Below are positions 1 through 9,630 of a stretch of 64,000 bases of DNA, one piece after another (position 1 is the stretch's first letter; every line of letters starts with the position of its first letter). The position numbers and the translations under genes were made by a program. Source of the DNA: Zeus faber (Eukaryota > Chordata > Actinopteri > Zeiformes > Zeidae); the NCBI GenBank assembly GCA_960531495.1, contig CAUIJY010000071.1:372001-436000 (forward strand), in the 5' to 3' direction. The notes below the pieces were generated by a model, which saw only the letters and a list, made by a program, of their open reading frames with translations, searched no databases and was not told where the DNA came from.

Positions 1-202
1 CAGCCGATTTAAACGTCGAAAAGGAGAATTGGTTAAACGCTTCAGTCATTACTCTGTGTGACAGTGCCAGACAGTTTAAATACAATGGTGAACTAGTATA
101 TGCTGCTAAAGTGTTGTTTGTCAACCAGTTTTAGGCCCATCTAACATGTATTTGTCGAGTTATGATCATTTTCATCATTATGTGTACATGTGGGAAAAAA
201 CG

Positions 203-223
203 CATTTTCAGCCGATTTAAACG
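203..223. other. A-tract to CpG-rich core of monomer A (example)
   Basis: Each A has gggaaaaaacgc followed closely by gccgattt and acgtcg. A six-base A-tract once per 208 bp and a cluster of five CpG within about 50 bp recur through the array. Neither matches a binding site I can name. Confidence 0.4.
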
Positions 224-264
224 TCGAAAAGGGGAATTGCTTAAACGCTTCAGTCATTACTCTG

Positions 265-285
265 TGTGACAGTGTCAGACAGTTT
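265..285. other. 21-bp quasi-palindrome in monomer A (example)
   Basis: Arms CTGTGTGACA and TGTCAGACAG flank a central G; the arms are complementary at 9 of 10 positions, and the inner TGACA-G-TGTCA is perfect. It occurs in nearly every A. A subset (for example 4,066, 11,087, 16,411 and 17,451) has gtctc for gtgtc and loses one inner pair. It could be a dimeric-protein site or a hairpin; nothing in the window decides this. Confidence 0.5.
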
Positions 286-340
286 AAATGCAATGGTGAA
301 CTAGTATATGCTGCTAAAGAGTTGTTTGTCAAACAGTTTT

Positions 341-732
341 AGGCCCATACAACATGTATTTGTCGAGGTATGAGCATTTTCAGAACATTGGACGGGTTGC
401 TGTCTAGCTGAATTAGAGAAACACCGAACCATTGTCTCTTCAGAGGTGAATGATTCAGAATGCTGCAGTACAGCATTGAAATTTAATTAATATGATGAAC
501 TATTATGTGCTTCCTAAGTTTTTCTCTCAGATTTCTATGCCCATCTAACATGTATTTCTGGAGTTATGATCATTTTCAGAACTTGTGACGGTTTGCTGTC
601 TAGCTGAATTAGAGAAACACCGAACCATTGTCTATCCAGTGGTGTATGATTCAGAATGCTGCAGTACAGCATAGAAATTTAATTAATATGATGAACTATT
701 ATGTGCTTCTTAAGTGTTTCTCACAGATTTCT
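341..732 (+). repeat. B1-B2 pair (first)
   Basis: Two B monomers of 196 bp: B1 at 341-536 and B2 at 537-732. B1 starts aggcccatacaac, has gaggtatgagc and gaacattgg, and ends cctaagtttttctctc. B2 starts atgcccatctaac, has ttctggag and gaacttgtgac, and ends cttaagtgtttctcac. Both carry the inverted repeat ATGCTG-cagta-CAGCAT. Private variants here include gacgggttgc in B1 and tctatccagtgg in B2, so this pair is among the more diverged. Confidence 0.95.
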
Positions 733-1148
733 AGGCCCATCTAACATGTATTTGTGGAGTTATGATCATTTTCATCATTGTGTGCACATGTGGGAAAAAA
801 CGCATTTTCAGCCGATTTAAACGTCGAAAAGGGGAATTGGTTAAACGCTTTAGTCATTACTCTGTGTGACAGTGTCAGACAGTTTAAATACAATGGTGAA
901 CTAGTATATGCTGCTAAAGTGTTGTTTGTCAACCAGTTTTAGGCCCATCTAACATGTATTTGTCGAGTTATGATCATTTTCATCATTATGTGTACATGTG
1001 GGAAAAAACGCATTTTCAGCCGATTTAAACGTCGAAAAGGGGAATTGGTTAAACGCTTCAGTCATTACTCTGTGTGACAGTGTCAGACAGTTTAAATACA
1101 ATGGTGAACTAGTATATGCTGCTAAAGTGTTGTTTGTCAAACAGTTTT

Positions 1149-1351
1149 AGGCCCATGTAAAATGTATTTGTCGAGTTATGATTATTTTCATCATTGTGTG
1201 CACATGTGGAAAAAAACGCATTTTCAGCCGATTTAAACGTCGAAAAGGGGAATTGGTGCTTCAGTCATTACTCTGTGTGACAGTGTCAGACAGTTTAAAT
1301 ACAATGGTGAACTAGTATATGCTGCTAAAGTGTTGTTTGTCAACCAGCTTT
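1149..1351 (+). repeat. A monomer shortened to 203 bp
   Basis: This A unit lacks 5 bp (the taaac of ggttaaacgcttcag; here it reads ggtgcttcag). It is the only complete A monomer in the window that is not 208 bp. No later copy shares the deletion, so it post-dates the amplification of its neighbours or was not included in it. Confidence 0.93.
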
Positions 1352-1559
1352 AGGCCCATCTAACATGTATTTGTCGAGTTATGATCATTTTCATCATTAT
1401 GTGTACATGTGGGAAAAAACGCATTTTCAGCCGATTTAAACGTCGAAAAGGGGAATTGGTTAAACGCTTCAGTCATTACTCTGTGTGACAGTGTCAGACA
1501 GTTTAAATACAATGGTGAACTAGTATATGCTGCTAAAGCGTTGTTTGTCAAACAGTTTT

Positions 1560-1813
1560 AGGCCCATACAACATGTATTTGTCGAGGTATGAGCATTTTC
1601 AGAACATTGGACGGTTTGCTGTCTAGCTGAATTAGAGAAACGAGGTATGAGCATTTTCAGAACATTGGACGGTTTGCTGTCTAGCTGAATTAGAGAAACA
1701 CCGAACCATTGTCTCTTCAGAGGTGAATGATTCAGAATGCTGCAGTACAGCATTAAAATTTAATTAATATGATGAACTATTATGTGCTTCTTAAGTGTTT
1801 CTCACAGATTTCT
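1560..1813 (+). repeat. Single B monomer of 254 bp with 58-bp internal tandem duplication
   Basis: The segment at 1,583-1,640 (cgaggtatgagc ... gagaaa) is repeated directly at 1,641-1,698, taking the monomer from 196 to 254 bp. The head is B1-type (aggcccatacaac) and the tail is B2-type (cttaagtgtttctcac), so it is also a B1/B2 chimera. The same long monomer recurs at 7,749. Confidence 0.95.
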
Positions 1814-2021
1814 AGGCCCATCCAATATGTATTTGTCGAGTTATGATCATTTTCATCATTATGTGTACATGTGGGAAAAAACGCATTTTCAGCCGATTTA
1901 AACGTCGAAAAGGGGAGTTGCTTAAACGCTTCAGTCATTACTCTGTGTGACAGTGTCAGACAGTTTAAATGCAATGGTGAACAAGTATATGCTGCTAAAG
2001 CGTTGTTTGGCAAACAGTTTT

Positions 2022-2413
2022 AGGCCCATACAACATGTATTTGTCGAGGTATGAGCATTTTCAGAACATTGGACGGTTTGCTGTCTAGCTGAAATAGAGA
2101 AACACCGAACCATTGTCTCTTCAGAGGTGAATGATTCCGAATGCTGCAGTACAGCATTGAAATTTAATTAATATGATGAACTATTATGTGCTTCCTAAGT
2201 TTTTCTCTCAGATTTCTATGCCCATCTAACATGTATTTCTGGAGTTATGATCATTTTCAGAACTTGTGACGGTTTGCTGTCTAGCTGAATTAGAGAAACA
2301 CCGAACCATTGTCTCTTCAGAGGTGAATGATTCAGAATGCTGCAGTACAGCATAGAAATTTAATTAATATGATGAACTATTATGTGCTTCTTAAGTGTTT
2401 CTCACAGATTTCT
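2022..2413 (+). repeat. B1-B2 pair
   Basis: B1 is at 2,022-2,217 and B2 at 2,218-2,413. B1 has the private variants gaaatagag and gattccgaatg, shared only with the pair at 8,211. B2 is of the gaacttgtgac class. Confidence 0.94.
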
Positions 2414-3245
2414 AGGCCCATCTAACATGTATTTGTGGAGTTATGATCATTTTCATCATTGTGTGCACATGTGGGAAAAAACGCATTTTCAGCCGATTTA
2501 AACGTCGAAAAGGGGAATTGGTAAAACGCTTTAGTCATTACTCTGTGTGACAGTGTCAGACAGTTTAAATACAATGGTGAACTAGTATATGCTGCTAAAG
2601 TGTTGTTTGTCAACCAGCTTTAGGCCCATCTAACATGTATTTGTCGAGTTATGATCATTTTCATCATTATGTGTACATGTGGGAAAAAACGCATTTTCAG
2701 CCGATTTAAACGTCGAAAAGGGGAATTGGTTAAACGCTTCAGTCATTACTCTGTGTGACAGTGTCAGACAGTTTAAATACAATGGTGAACAAGTATATGC
2801 TGCTAAAGTGTTGTTTGTCAACCAGTTTTAGGCCCATCTAACATGTATTTGTCGAGTTATGGTCATTTTCATCATTATGTGCACATGTGGGAAAAAATGC
2901 ATTTTCAGCCGATTTAAACGTCGAAAAGGGGAATTGGTTAAACGCTTTAGTCATTACTCTGTGTGACAGTGTCAGACAGTTTAAATACAATGGTGAACTA
3001 GTATATGCTGCTAAAGTGCTGTTTGTCAAACAGTTTTAGGCCCATCTAACATGTATTTGTCGAGTTATGATCATTTTCATCATTATGTGTACATGTGGGA
3101 AAAAACGCATGTTCAGCCGATTTAAACGACGAAAAGGGGAATTGCTTAAACGCTTCAGTCATTACTCTGTGTGACAGTGTCAGACAGTTTAAATACAATG
3201 GTGAACTAGTATATGCTGCTAAAGCGTTGTTTGTCAAACAGTTTT

Positions 3246-3441
3246 AGGCCCATACAACATGTATTTGTTGAGGTATGAGCATTTTCAGAACATTGGACGG
3301 TTTGCTGTCTAGCTGAATTAGAGAAACACCGAACCATTGTCTCTTCAGAGGTGAATGATTCAGAATGCTGCAGTACAGCATAGAAATTTAATTAATATGA
3401 TGAACTATTATGTGCTTCTTAAGTGTTTCTCACAGATTTCT
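3246..3441 (+). repeat. Single chimeric B monomer (B1 head, B2 tail)
   Basis: It starts aggcccatacaac with tgttgagg and gaacattgg (B1 side) and ends gcatagaaattt ... cttaagtgtttctcac (B2 side). The length is exactly 196 bp, as expected if crossing over between B1 and B2 collapsed a pair into one unit. Confidence 0.92.
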
Positions 3442-4481
3442 AGGCCCATCTAAGATGTATTTGTGGAGTTATGATCATTTTCATCATTGTGTGTACATGT
3501 GGGAAAAAACGCATTTTCAGCCGATTTAAACGTCGAAAAGGGGAATTGGTTAAACGCTTCAGTCATTACTCTGTGTGACAGTGTCAGACAGTTTAAATAC
3601 AATGGTGAACTAGTATATGCTGCTAAAGTGTTGTTTGTCAAACAGTTTTAGGTCCATCTAACATGTATTTGTCGAGTTATGGTCATTTTCATCATTATGT
3701 GCACATGTTGGAAAAAACGCATTTTCAGCCGATTTAAACGTCGAAAAGGGGAATTGGTTAAACGCTTTAATCATTACTCTGTGTGACAGTGTCAGACAGT
3801 TTAAATACAATGGTGAACTAGTATATGCTGCTAAAGTGTTGTTTGTCAACCAGTTTTAGGCCCATCTAACATGTATTTGTCGAGTTATGGTCATTTTCAT
3901 CATTATGTGCACATGTGGGAAAAAATGCATTTTCAGCCGATTTAAACGTCGAAAAGGGGAATTGGTTAAACGCTTTAGTCATTACTCTGTGTGACAGTGT
4001 CAGACAGTTTAAATACAATGGTGAACTAGTATATGCTGCTAAAGTGTTGTTTGTCAAACAGTTTTAGGCCCATCTAACATGTATTTGTCGAGTTATGATC
4101 ATTTTCATCATTATGTGTACATGTGGGAAAAAACGCATTTTCAGCCGATTTAAACGTCGAAAAGGGGAATTGGTTAAACGCTTCAGTCATTACTCTGTGT
4201 GAGAGTCTCAGACAGTTTAAATACAATGGTGAACTAGTATATGCTGCTAAAGTGTTGTTTGTCAAACAGTTTTAGGCCCATGTAAAATGTATTTGTCGAG
4301 TTATGATTATATTCATCATTGTGTGCACATGTGGGAAAAAACGCATTTTCAGCCGATTTAAACGTCGAAAAGGGGAATTGGTTAAACGCTTCAGTCATTA
4401 CTCTGTGTGACAGTGTCAGACAGTTTAAATACAATGGTGAACTAGTATATGCTGCTAAAGCGTTGTTTGTCAAACAGTTTA

Positions 4482-4676
4482 AGGCCCATACAACATGTAT
4501 TTGTTGAGGTATGAGCATTTTCAGAACATTGGACGGTTTGCTGTCTAGCTGAATTAGAGAAACACCGAACCATTGTCTCTTCAGAGGTGAATGATTCAGA
4601 ATGCTGCAGTACAGCATAGAAATTTAATTAATATGATGAACTATTATGTGCTTATAAGTGTTTCTCACAGATTTCT
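4482..4676 (+). repeat. Single chimeric B monomer, 195 bp
   Basis: B1 head and B2 tail, with one base missing (gtgcttataagtg instead of gtgcttcttaagtg). The preceding A ends in tttaagg rather than tttaggg-type tttagg. It has no close copy elsewhere in the window. Confidence 0.92.
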
Positions 4677-5092
4677 AGGCCCATCTAACATGTATTTGTG
4701 GAGTTATGATCATTTTCATCATTGTGTGCACATGTGGGAAAAAACGCATTTTCAGCCGATTTAAACGTCGAAAAGGGGAATTGGTTAAACGCTTTAGTCA
4801 TTACTCTGTGTGACAGTGTCAGACAGTTTAAATACAATGGTGAACTAGTATATGCTGCTAAAGTGTTGTTTGTCAACCAGTTTTAGGCCCATCTAACATG
4901 TATTTGTCGAGTTATGGTCATTTTCATCATTATGTGCACATGTGGGAAAAAACGCATTTTCAGCCGATTTAAACGTCGAAAAGGGGAATTGGTTAAACGC
5001 TTCAGTCATTACTCTGTGTGACAGTGTCAGACAGTTTAAATACAATGGTAAACTAGTATATGCTGCTAAAGCGTTGTTTGTCAAACAGTTTT

Positions 5093-5484
5093 AGGCCCAT
5101 ACAACATGTATTTGTCGAGGTATGAGCATTTTCAGAACATTGGACGGTTTGCTGTCTAGCTGAATTGGAGAAACACCGAACCATTGTCTCTTCAGAGGTG
5201 AATGATTCAGAATGCTGCAGTACAGCATTGACATTTTATTAATATGATGAACTATTATGTGCTTCCTAAGTTTTTCTCTCAGATTTCTATGCCCATCTAA
5301 CATGTATTTCTGGAGTTATGATCATTTTCAGAACTTGTGACGGTTTGCTGTCTAGCTGAATTAGAGAAACACCGAACCATTGTCTCTTCAGAGGTGAATG
5401 ATTCAGAATGCTGCAGTACAGCATAGAAATTTAATTAATATGATGAACTATTATGTGCTTCTTAAGTGTTTCTCACAGATTTCT
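5093..5484 (+). repeat. B1-B2 pair opening a 1,224-bp unit
   Basis: B1 is at 5,093-5,288 (gaattggag, gacattttattaat) and B2 at 5,289-5,484 (gaacttgtgac). Together with the four following A monomers it forms a B1-B2-A4 unit repeated immediately downstream. Confidence 0.94.
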
Positions 5485-6316
5485 AGGCCCATCTAACATG
5501 TATTTGTGGAGTTATGGTCATTTTCATCATAGTGTGCACATGTGGGAAAAAACGCATTTTCAGCCGATATAAACGTCGAAAAGGGGAATTGCTTAAACGC
5601 TTCAGTCATTACTTTGTGTGACAGTGTCAGACAGTTTAAATACAATGGTGAACTAGTATATGCTGCTAAAGTGTTGTTTGTCAAACAGTTTTAGGCCCAT
5701 GTAAAATGTATTTGTCGAGTTATGATTATTTTCATCATTGTGTGCACATGTGGGAAAAAACGCATTTTCAGCCGATTTAAACGTCTAAAAGGGGTATTGG
5801 TTAAACGCTTTAATCATTACTCTGTGTGACAGTGTCAGACAGTTTAAATACAATGGTGAACTAGTATATGCTGCTAAAGTGTTGTTTGTCAACCAGTTTT
5901 AGGCCCATCTAACATGTATTTGTCGAGTTATGGTCATTTTCATCATTATGTGCACATGTGGGAAAAAACGCATTTTCAGCCGATTTAAACGTCGAAAAGG
6001 GGAATTGCTTAAACGCTTCAGTCATTACTCTGTGTGACAGTGTCAGACAGTTTAAATACAATGGTGAACTAGTATATGCTGCTAAAGTGTTGTTTGTCAA
6101 CCAGTTTTAGGCCCATCTAACATGTATTTGTCGAGTTATGGTCATTTTCATCATTATGTGCACATGTGGGAAAAAACACATTTTCAGCCGATTTAAACGT
6201 CGAAAAGGAGAATTGGTTAAACGCTTCAGTCATTACTCTGTGTGACAGTGTCAGACAGTTTAAATACAATGGTGAACTAGTATATGCTGCTAAAGCGTTG
6301 TTTGTCAAACAGTTTT

Positions 6317-6708
6317 AGGCCCATACAACATGTATTTGTCGAGGTATGAGCATTTTCAGAACATTGGACGGTTTGCTGTCTAGCTGAATTGGAGAAACAC
6401 CGAACCATTGTCTCTTCAGAGGTGAATGATTCAGAATGCTGCAGTACAGCATTGAAATTTTATTAATATGATGAACTATTATGTGCTTCCTAAGTTTTTC
6501 TCTCAGATTTCTATGCCCATCTAACATGTATTTCTGGAGTTATGATCATTTTCAGAACTTGTGACGGTTTGCTGTCTAGCTGAATTAGAGAAACACCGAA
6601 CCATTGTCTCTTCAGAGGTGAATGATTCAGAATGCTGCAGTACAGCATAGAAATTTAATTAATATGATGAACTATTATGTGCTTCTTAAGTGTTTCTCAC
6701 AGATTTCT
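6317..6708 (+). repeat. B1-B2 pair
   Basis: B1 is at 6,317-6,512 and B2 at 6,513-6,708. It opens the second 1,224-bp unit and matches the pair at 5,093 apart from at least one base in B1. Confidence 0.94.
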
Positions 6709-7748
6709 AGGCCCATCTAACATGTATTTGTGGAGTTATGGTCATTTTCATCATAGTGTGCACATGTGGGAAAAAACGCATTTTCAGCCGATATAAACGT
6801 CGAAAAGGGGAATTGCTTAAACGCTTCAGTCATTACTTTGTGTGACAGTGTCAGACAGTTTAAATACAATGGTGAACTAGTATATGCTGCTAAAGTGTTG
6901 TTTGTCAAACAGTTTTAGGCCCATGTAAAATGTATTTGTCGAGTTATGATTATTTTCATCATTGTGTGCACATGTGGGAAAAAACGCATTTTCAGCCGAT
7001 TTAAACGTCTAAAAGGGGTATTGGTTAAACGCTTTAATCATTACTCTGTGTGACAGTGTCAGACAGTTTAAATACAATGGTGAACTAGTATATGCTGCTA
7101 AAGTGTTGTTTGTCAACCAGTTTTAGGCCCATCTAACATGTATTTGTCGAGTTATGGTCATTTTCATCATTATGTGCACATGTGGGAAAAAACGCATTTT
7201 CAGCCGATTTAAACGTCGAAAAGGGGAATTGCTTAAACGCTTCAGTCATTACTCTGTGTGACAGTGTCAGACAGTTTAAATACAATGGTGAACTAGTATA
7301 TGCTGCTAAAGTGTTGTTTGTCAACCAGTTTTAGGCCCATCTAACATGTATTTGTCGAGTTATGGTCATTTTCATCATTATGTGCACATGTGGGAAAAAA
7401 CACATTTTCAGCCGATTTAAACGTCGAAAAGGAGAATTGGTTAAACGCTTCAGTCATTACTCTGTGTGACAGTGTCAGACAGTTTAAATACAATGGTGAA
7501 CTAGTATATGCTGCTAAAGTGTTGTTTGTCAACCAGCTTTAGGCCCATCTAACATGTATTTGTCGAGTTATGATCATTTTCATCATTATGTGTACATGTG
7601 GGAAAAAACGCATTTTCAGCCGATTTAAACGTCGAAAAGGGGAATTGGTTAAACGCTTCAGTCATTACTCTGTGTGACAGTGTCAGACAGTTTAAATACA
7701 ATGGTGAACTAGTATATGCTGCTAAAGCGTTGTTTGTCAAACAGTTTT

Positions 7749-8002
7749 AGGCCCATACAACATGTATTTGTCGAGGTATGAGCATTTTCAGAACATTGGA
7801 CGGTTTGCTGTCTAGCCGAATTAGAGAAACGAGGTATGAGCATTTTCAGAACATTGGACGGTTTGCTGTCTAGCTGAATTAGAGAAACACCGAACCATTG
7901 TCTCTTCAGAGGTGAATGATTCAGAATGCTGCAGTACAGCATTAAAATTTAATTAATATGATGAACTATTATGTGCTTCTTAAGTGTTTCTCACAGATTT
8001 CT
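7749..8002 (+). repeat. Single 254-bp B monomer, second copy
   Basis: It repeats the 58-bp internal duplication of the B at 1,560 (halves 7,772-7,829 and 7,830-7,887), with a t-to-c change in the first half (tctagccgaa). It therefore descends from the same event. Confidence 0.95.
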
Positions 8003-8210
8003 AGGCCCATCCAATATGTATTTGTCGAGTTATGATCATTTTCATCATTATGTGTACATGTGGGAAAAAACGCATTTTCAGCCGATTTAAACGTCGAAAA
8101 GGGGAGTTGCTTAAACGCTTCAGTCATTACTCTGTGTGACAGTGTCAGACAGTTTAAATGCAATGGTGAACTAGTATATGCTGCTAAAGCGTTGTTTGGC
8201 AAACAGTTTT

Positions 8211-8602
8211 AGGCCCATACAACATGTATTTGTCGAGGTATGAGCATTTTCAGAACATTGGACGGTTTGCTGTCTAGCTGAAATAGAGAAACACCGAACC
8301 ATTGTCTCTTCAGAGGTGAATGATTCCGAATGCTGCAGTACAGCATTGAAATTTAATTAATATGATGAACTATTATGTGCTTCCTAATTTTTTCTCTCAG
8401 ATTTCTATGCCCATCTAACATGTATTTCTGGAGTTATGATCATTTTCAGAACTTGTGACGGTTTGCTGTCTAGCTGAATTAGAGAAACACCGAACCATTG
8501 TCTCTTCAGAGGTGAATGATTCAGAATGCTGCAGTACAGCATAGAAATTTAATTAATATGATGAACTATTATGTGCTTCTTAAGTGTTTCTCACAGATTT
8601 CT
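8211..8602 (+). repeat. B1-B2 pair
   Basis: B1 is at 8,211-8,406 and B2 at 8,407-8,602. It is the counterpart of the pair at 2,022, sharing gaaatagag and gattccgaatg; B1 differs by cctaatttttt. Confidence 0.94.
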
Positions 8603-9434
8603 AGGCCCATCTAACATGTATTTGTGGAGTTATGATCATTTTCATCATTGTGTGCATATGTGGGAAAAAACGCATTTTCAGCCGATTTAAACGTCGAAAA
8701 GGGGAATTGGTAAAACGCTTTAGTCATTACTCTGTGTGACAGTGTCAGACAGTTTAAATACAATGGTGAACTAGTATATGCTGCTAAAGTGTTGTTTGTC
8801 AACCAGCTTTAGGCCCATCTAACATGTATTTGTCGAGTTATGATCATTTTCATCATTATGTGTACATGTGGGAAAAAACGCATTTTCAGCCGATTTAAAC
8901 GTCGAAAAGGGGAATTGGTTAAACGCTTCAGTCATTACTCTGTGTGACAGTGTCAGACAGTTTAAATACAATGGTGAACAAGTATATGCTGCTAAAGTGT
9001 TGTTTGTCAACCAGTTTTAGGCCCATCTAACATGTATTTGTCGAGTTATGGTCATTTTCATCATTATGTGCACATGTGGGAAAAAATGCATTTTCAGCCG
9101 ATTTAAACGTCGAAAAGGGGAATTGGTTAAACGCTTTAGTCATTACTCTGTGTGACAGTGTCAGACAGTTTAAATACAATGGTGAACTAGTATATGCTGC
9201 TAAAGTGCTGTTTGTCAAACAGTTTTAGGCCCATCTAACATGTATTTGTCGAGTTATGATCATTTTCATCATTATGTGTACATGTGGGAAAAAACGCATG
9301 TTCAGCCGATTTAAACGACGAAAAGGGGAATTGCTTAAACGCTTCAGTCATTACTCTGTGTGACAGTGTCAGACAGTTTAAATACAATGGTGAACTAGTA
9401 TATGCTGCTAAAGCGTTGTTTGTCAAACAGTTTT

Positions 9435-9630
9435 AGGCCCATACAACATGTATTTGTTGAGGTATGAGCATTTTCAGAACATTGGACGGTTTGCTGTCTA
9501 GCTGAATTAGAGAAACACCGAACCATTGTCTCTTCAGAGGTGAATGATTCAGAATGCTGCAGTACAGCATAGAAATTTAATTAATATGATGAACTATTAT
9601 GTGCTTCTTAAGTGTTTCTCACAGATTTCT
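9435..9630 (+). repeat. Single chimeric B monomer
   Basis: Counterpart of the B at 3,246, with the same tgttgagg head and B2-type tail. Confidence 0.92.

Larger units (their letters stand above)
133..340 (+). repeat. Monomer family A, first complete copy (208 bp)
   Basis: This is the first full A unit of the window. In order it contains a head beginning aggcccat; an ATGATCAT palindrome; a variable gtgtacatgt/gtgcacatgt segment; a GGGAAAAAACG A-tract; a CpG-bearing stretch (gccgatttaaacgtcg); a 21-bp quasi-palindrome centred on TGACAGTGTCA; an ACTAGT site; and a tail ending in acagtttt. GC is about 37% and CpG is not depleted in the consensus. This copy has 'aaagag' where other A monomers placed before a B block have 'aaagcg'. 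A reverse-strand frame of about 63 codons is open in most A copies, but its variants are mostly amino-acid-changing and it is not treated as a gene. Confidence 0.95.
1352..4065 (+). repeat. 2.7-kb segment, copy 1 (repeated 6,189 bp downstream)
   Basis: Contains A, long B, A, B pair, 4 A, B, 3 A. The order, the 58-bp B duplication and private variants (gattccgaatg, gcatgttcagcc, gtccatctaac) all recur at 7,541-10,254. By eye I see only a few differences, among them acaagtat here versus actagtat there, and cctaagttttt versus cctaatttttt. Similarity stops inside the next A monomer (4,066 versus 10,255). Confidence 0.9.
5093..7540 (+). repeat. Tandem 1,224-bp HOR (B1-B2-A4), two copies
   Basis: Units 5,093-6,316 and 6,317-7,540 have the same monomer order and share rare variants: gaattggag in B1, gccgatataaacg and actttgtgtg in the first A, and gtctaaaaggggtattgg in the second A. 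A visible difference is gacattttatt versus gaaattttatt in B1. The last A differs at its tail (aaagcg ... caaacag in the first unit, aaagtg ... caaccag in the second), where the second unit joins the 7,541 segment. Confidence 0.92.

Noticed and set aside
133-340. CENP-B box in monomer A (reverse strand ttcgacgtttaaatcgg)
   Set aside because: The TTCG and CGG elements are present, but the spacing and the intervening A do not match NTTCGNNNNANNCGGGN.
4234-4617. A 127-codon reverse frame, the longest in the window
   Set aside because: It arises because a stop at the A/B junction is changed (tttaagg), fusing frames of an A and a B monomer. No counterpart exists at other A/B junctions.
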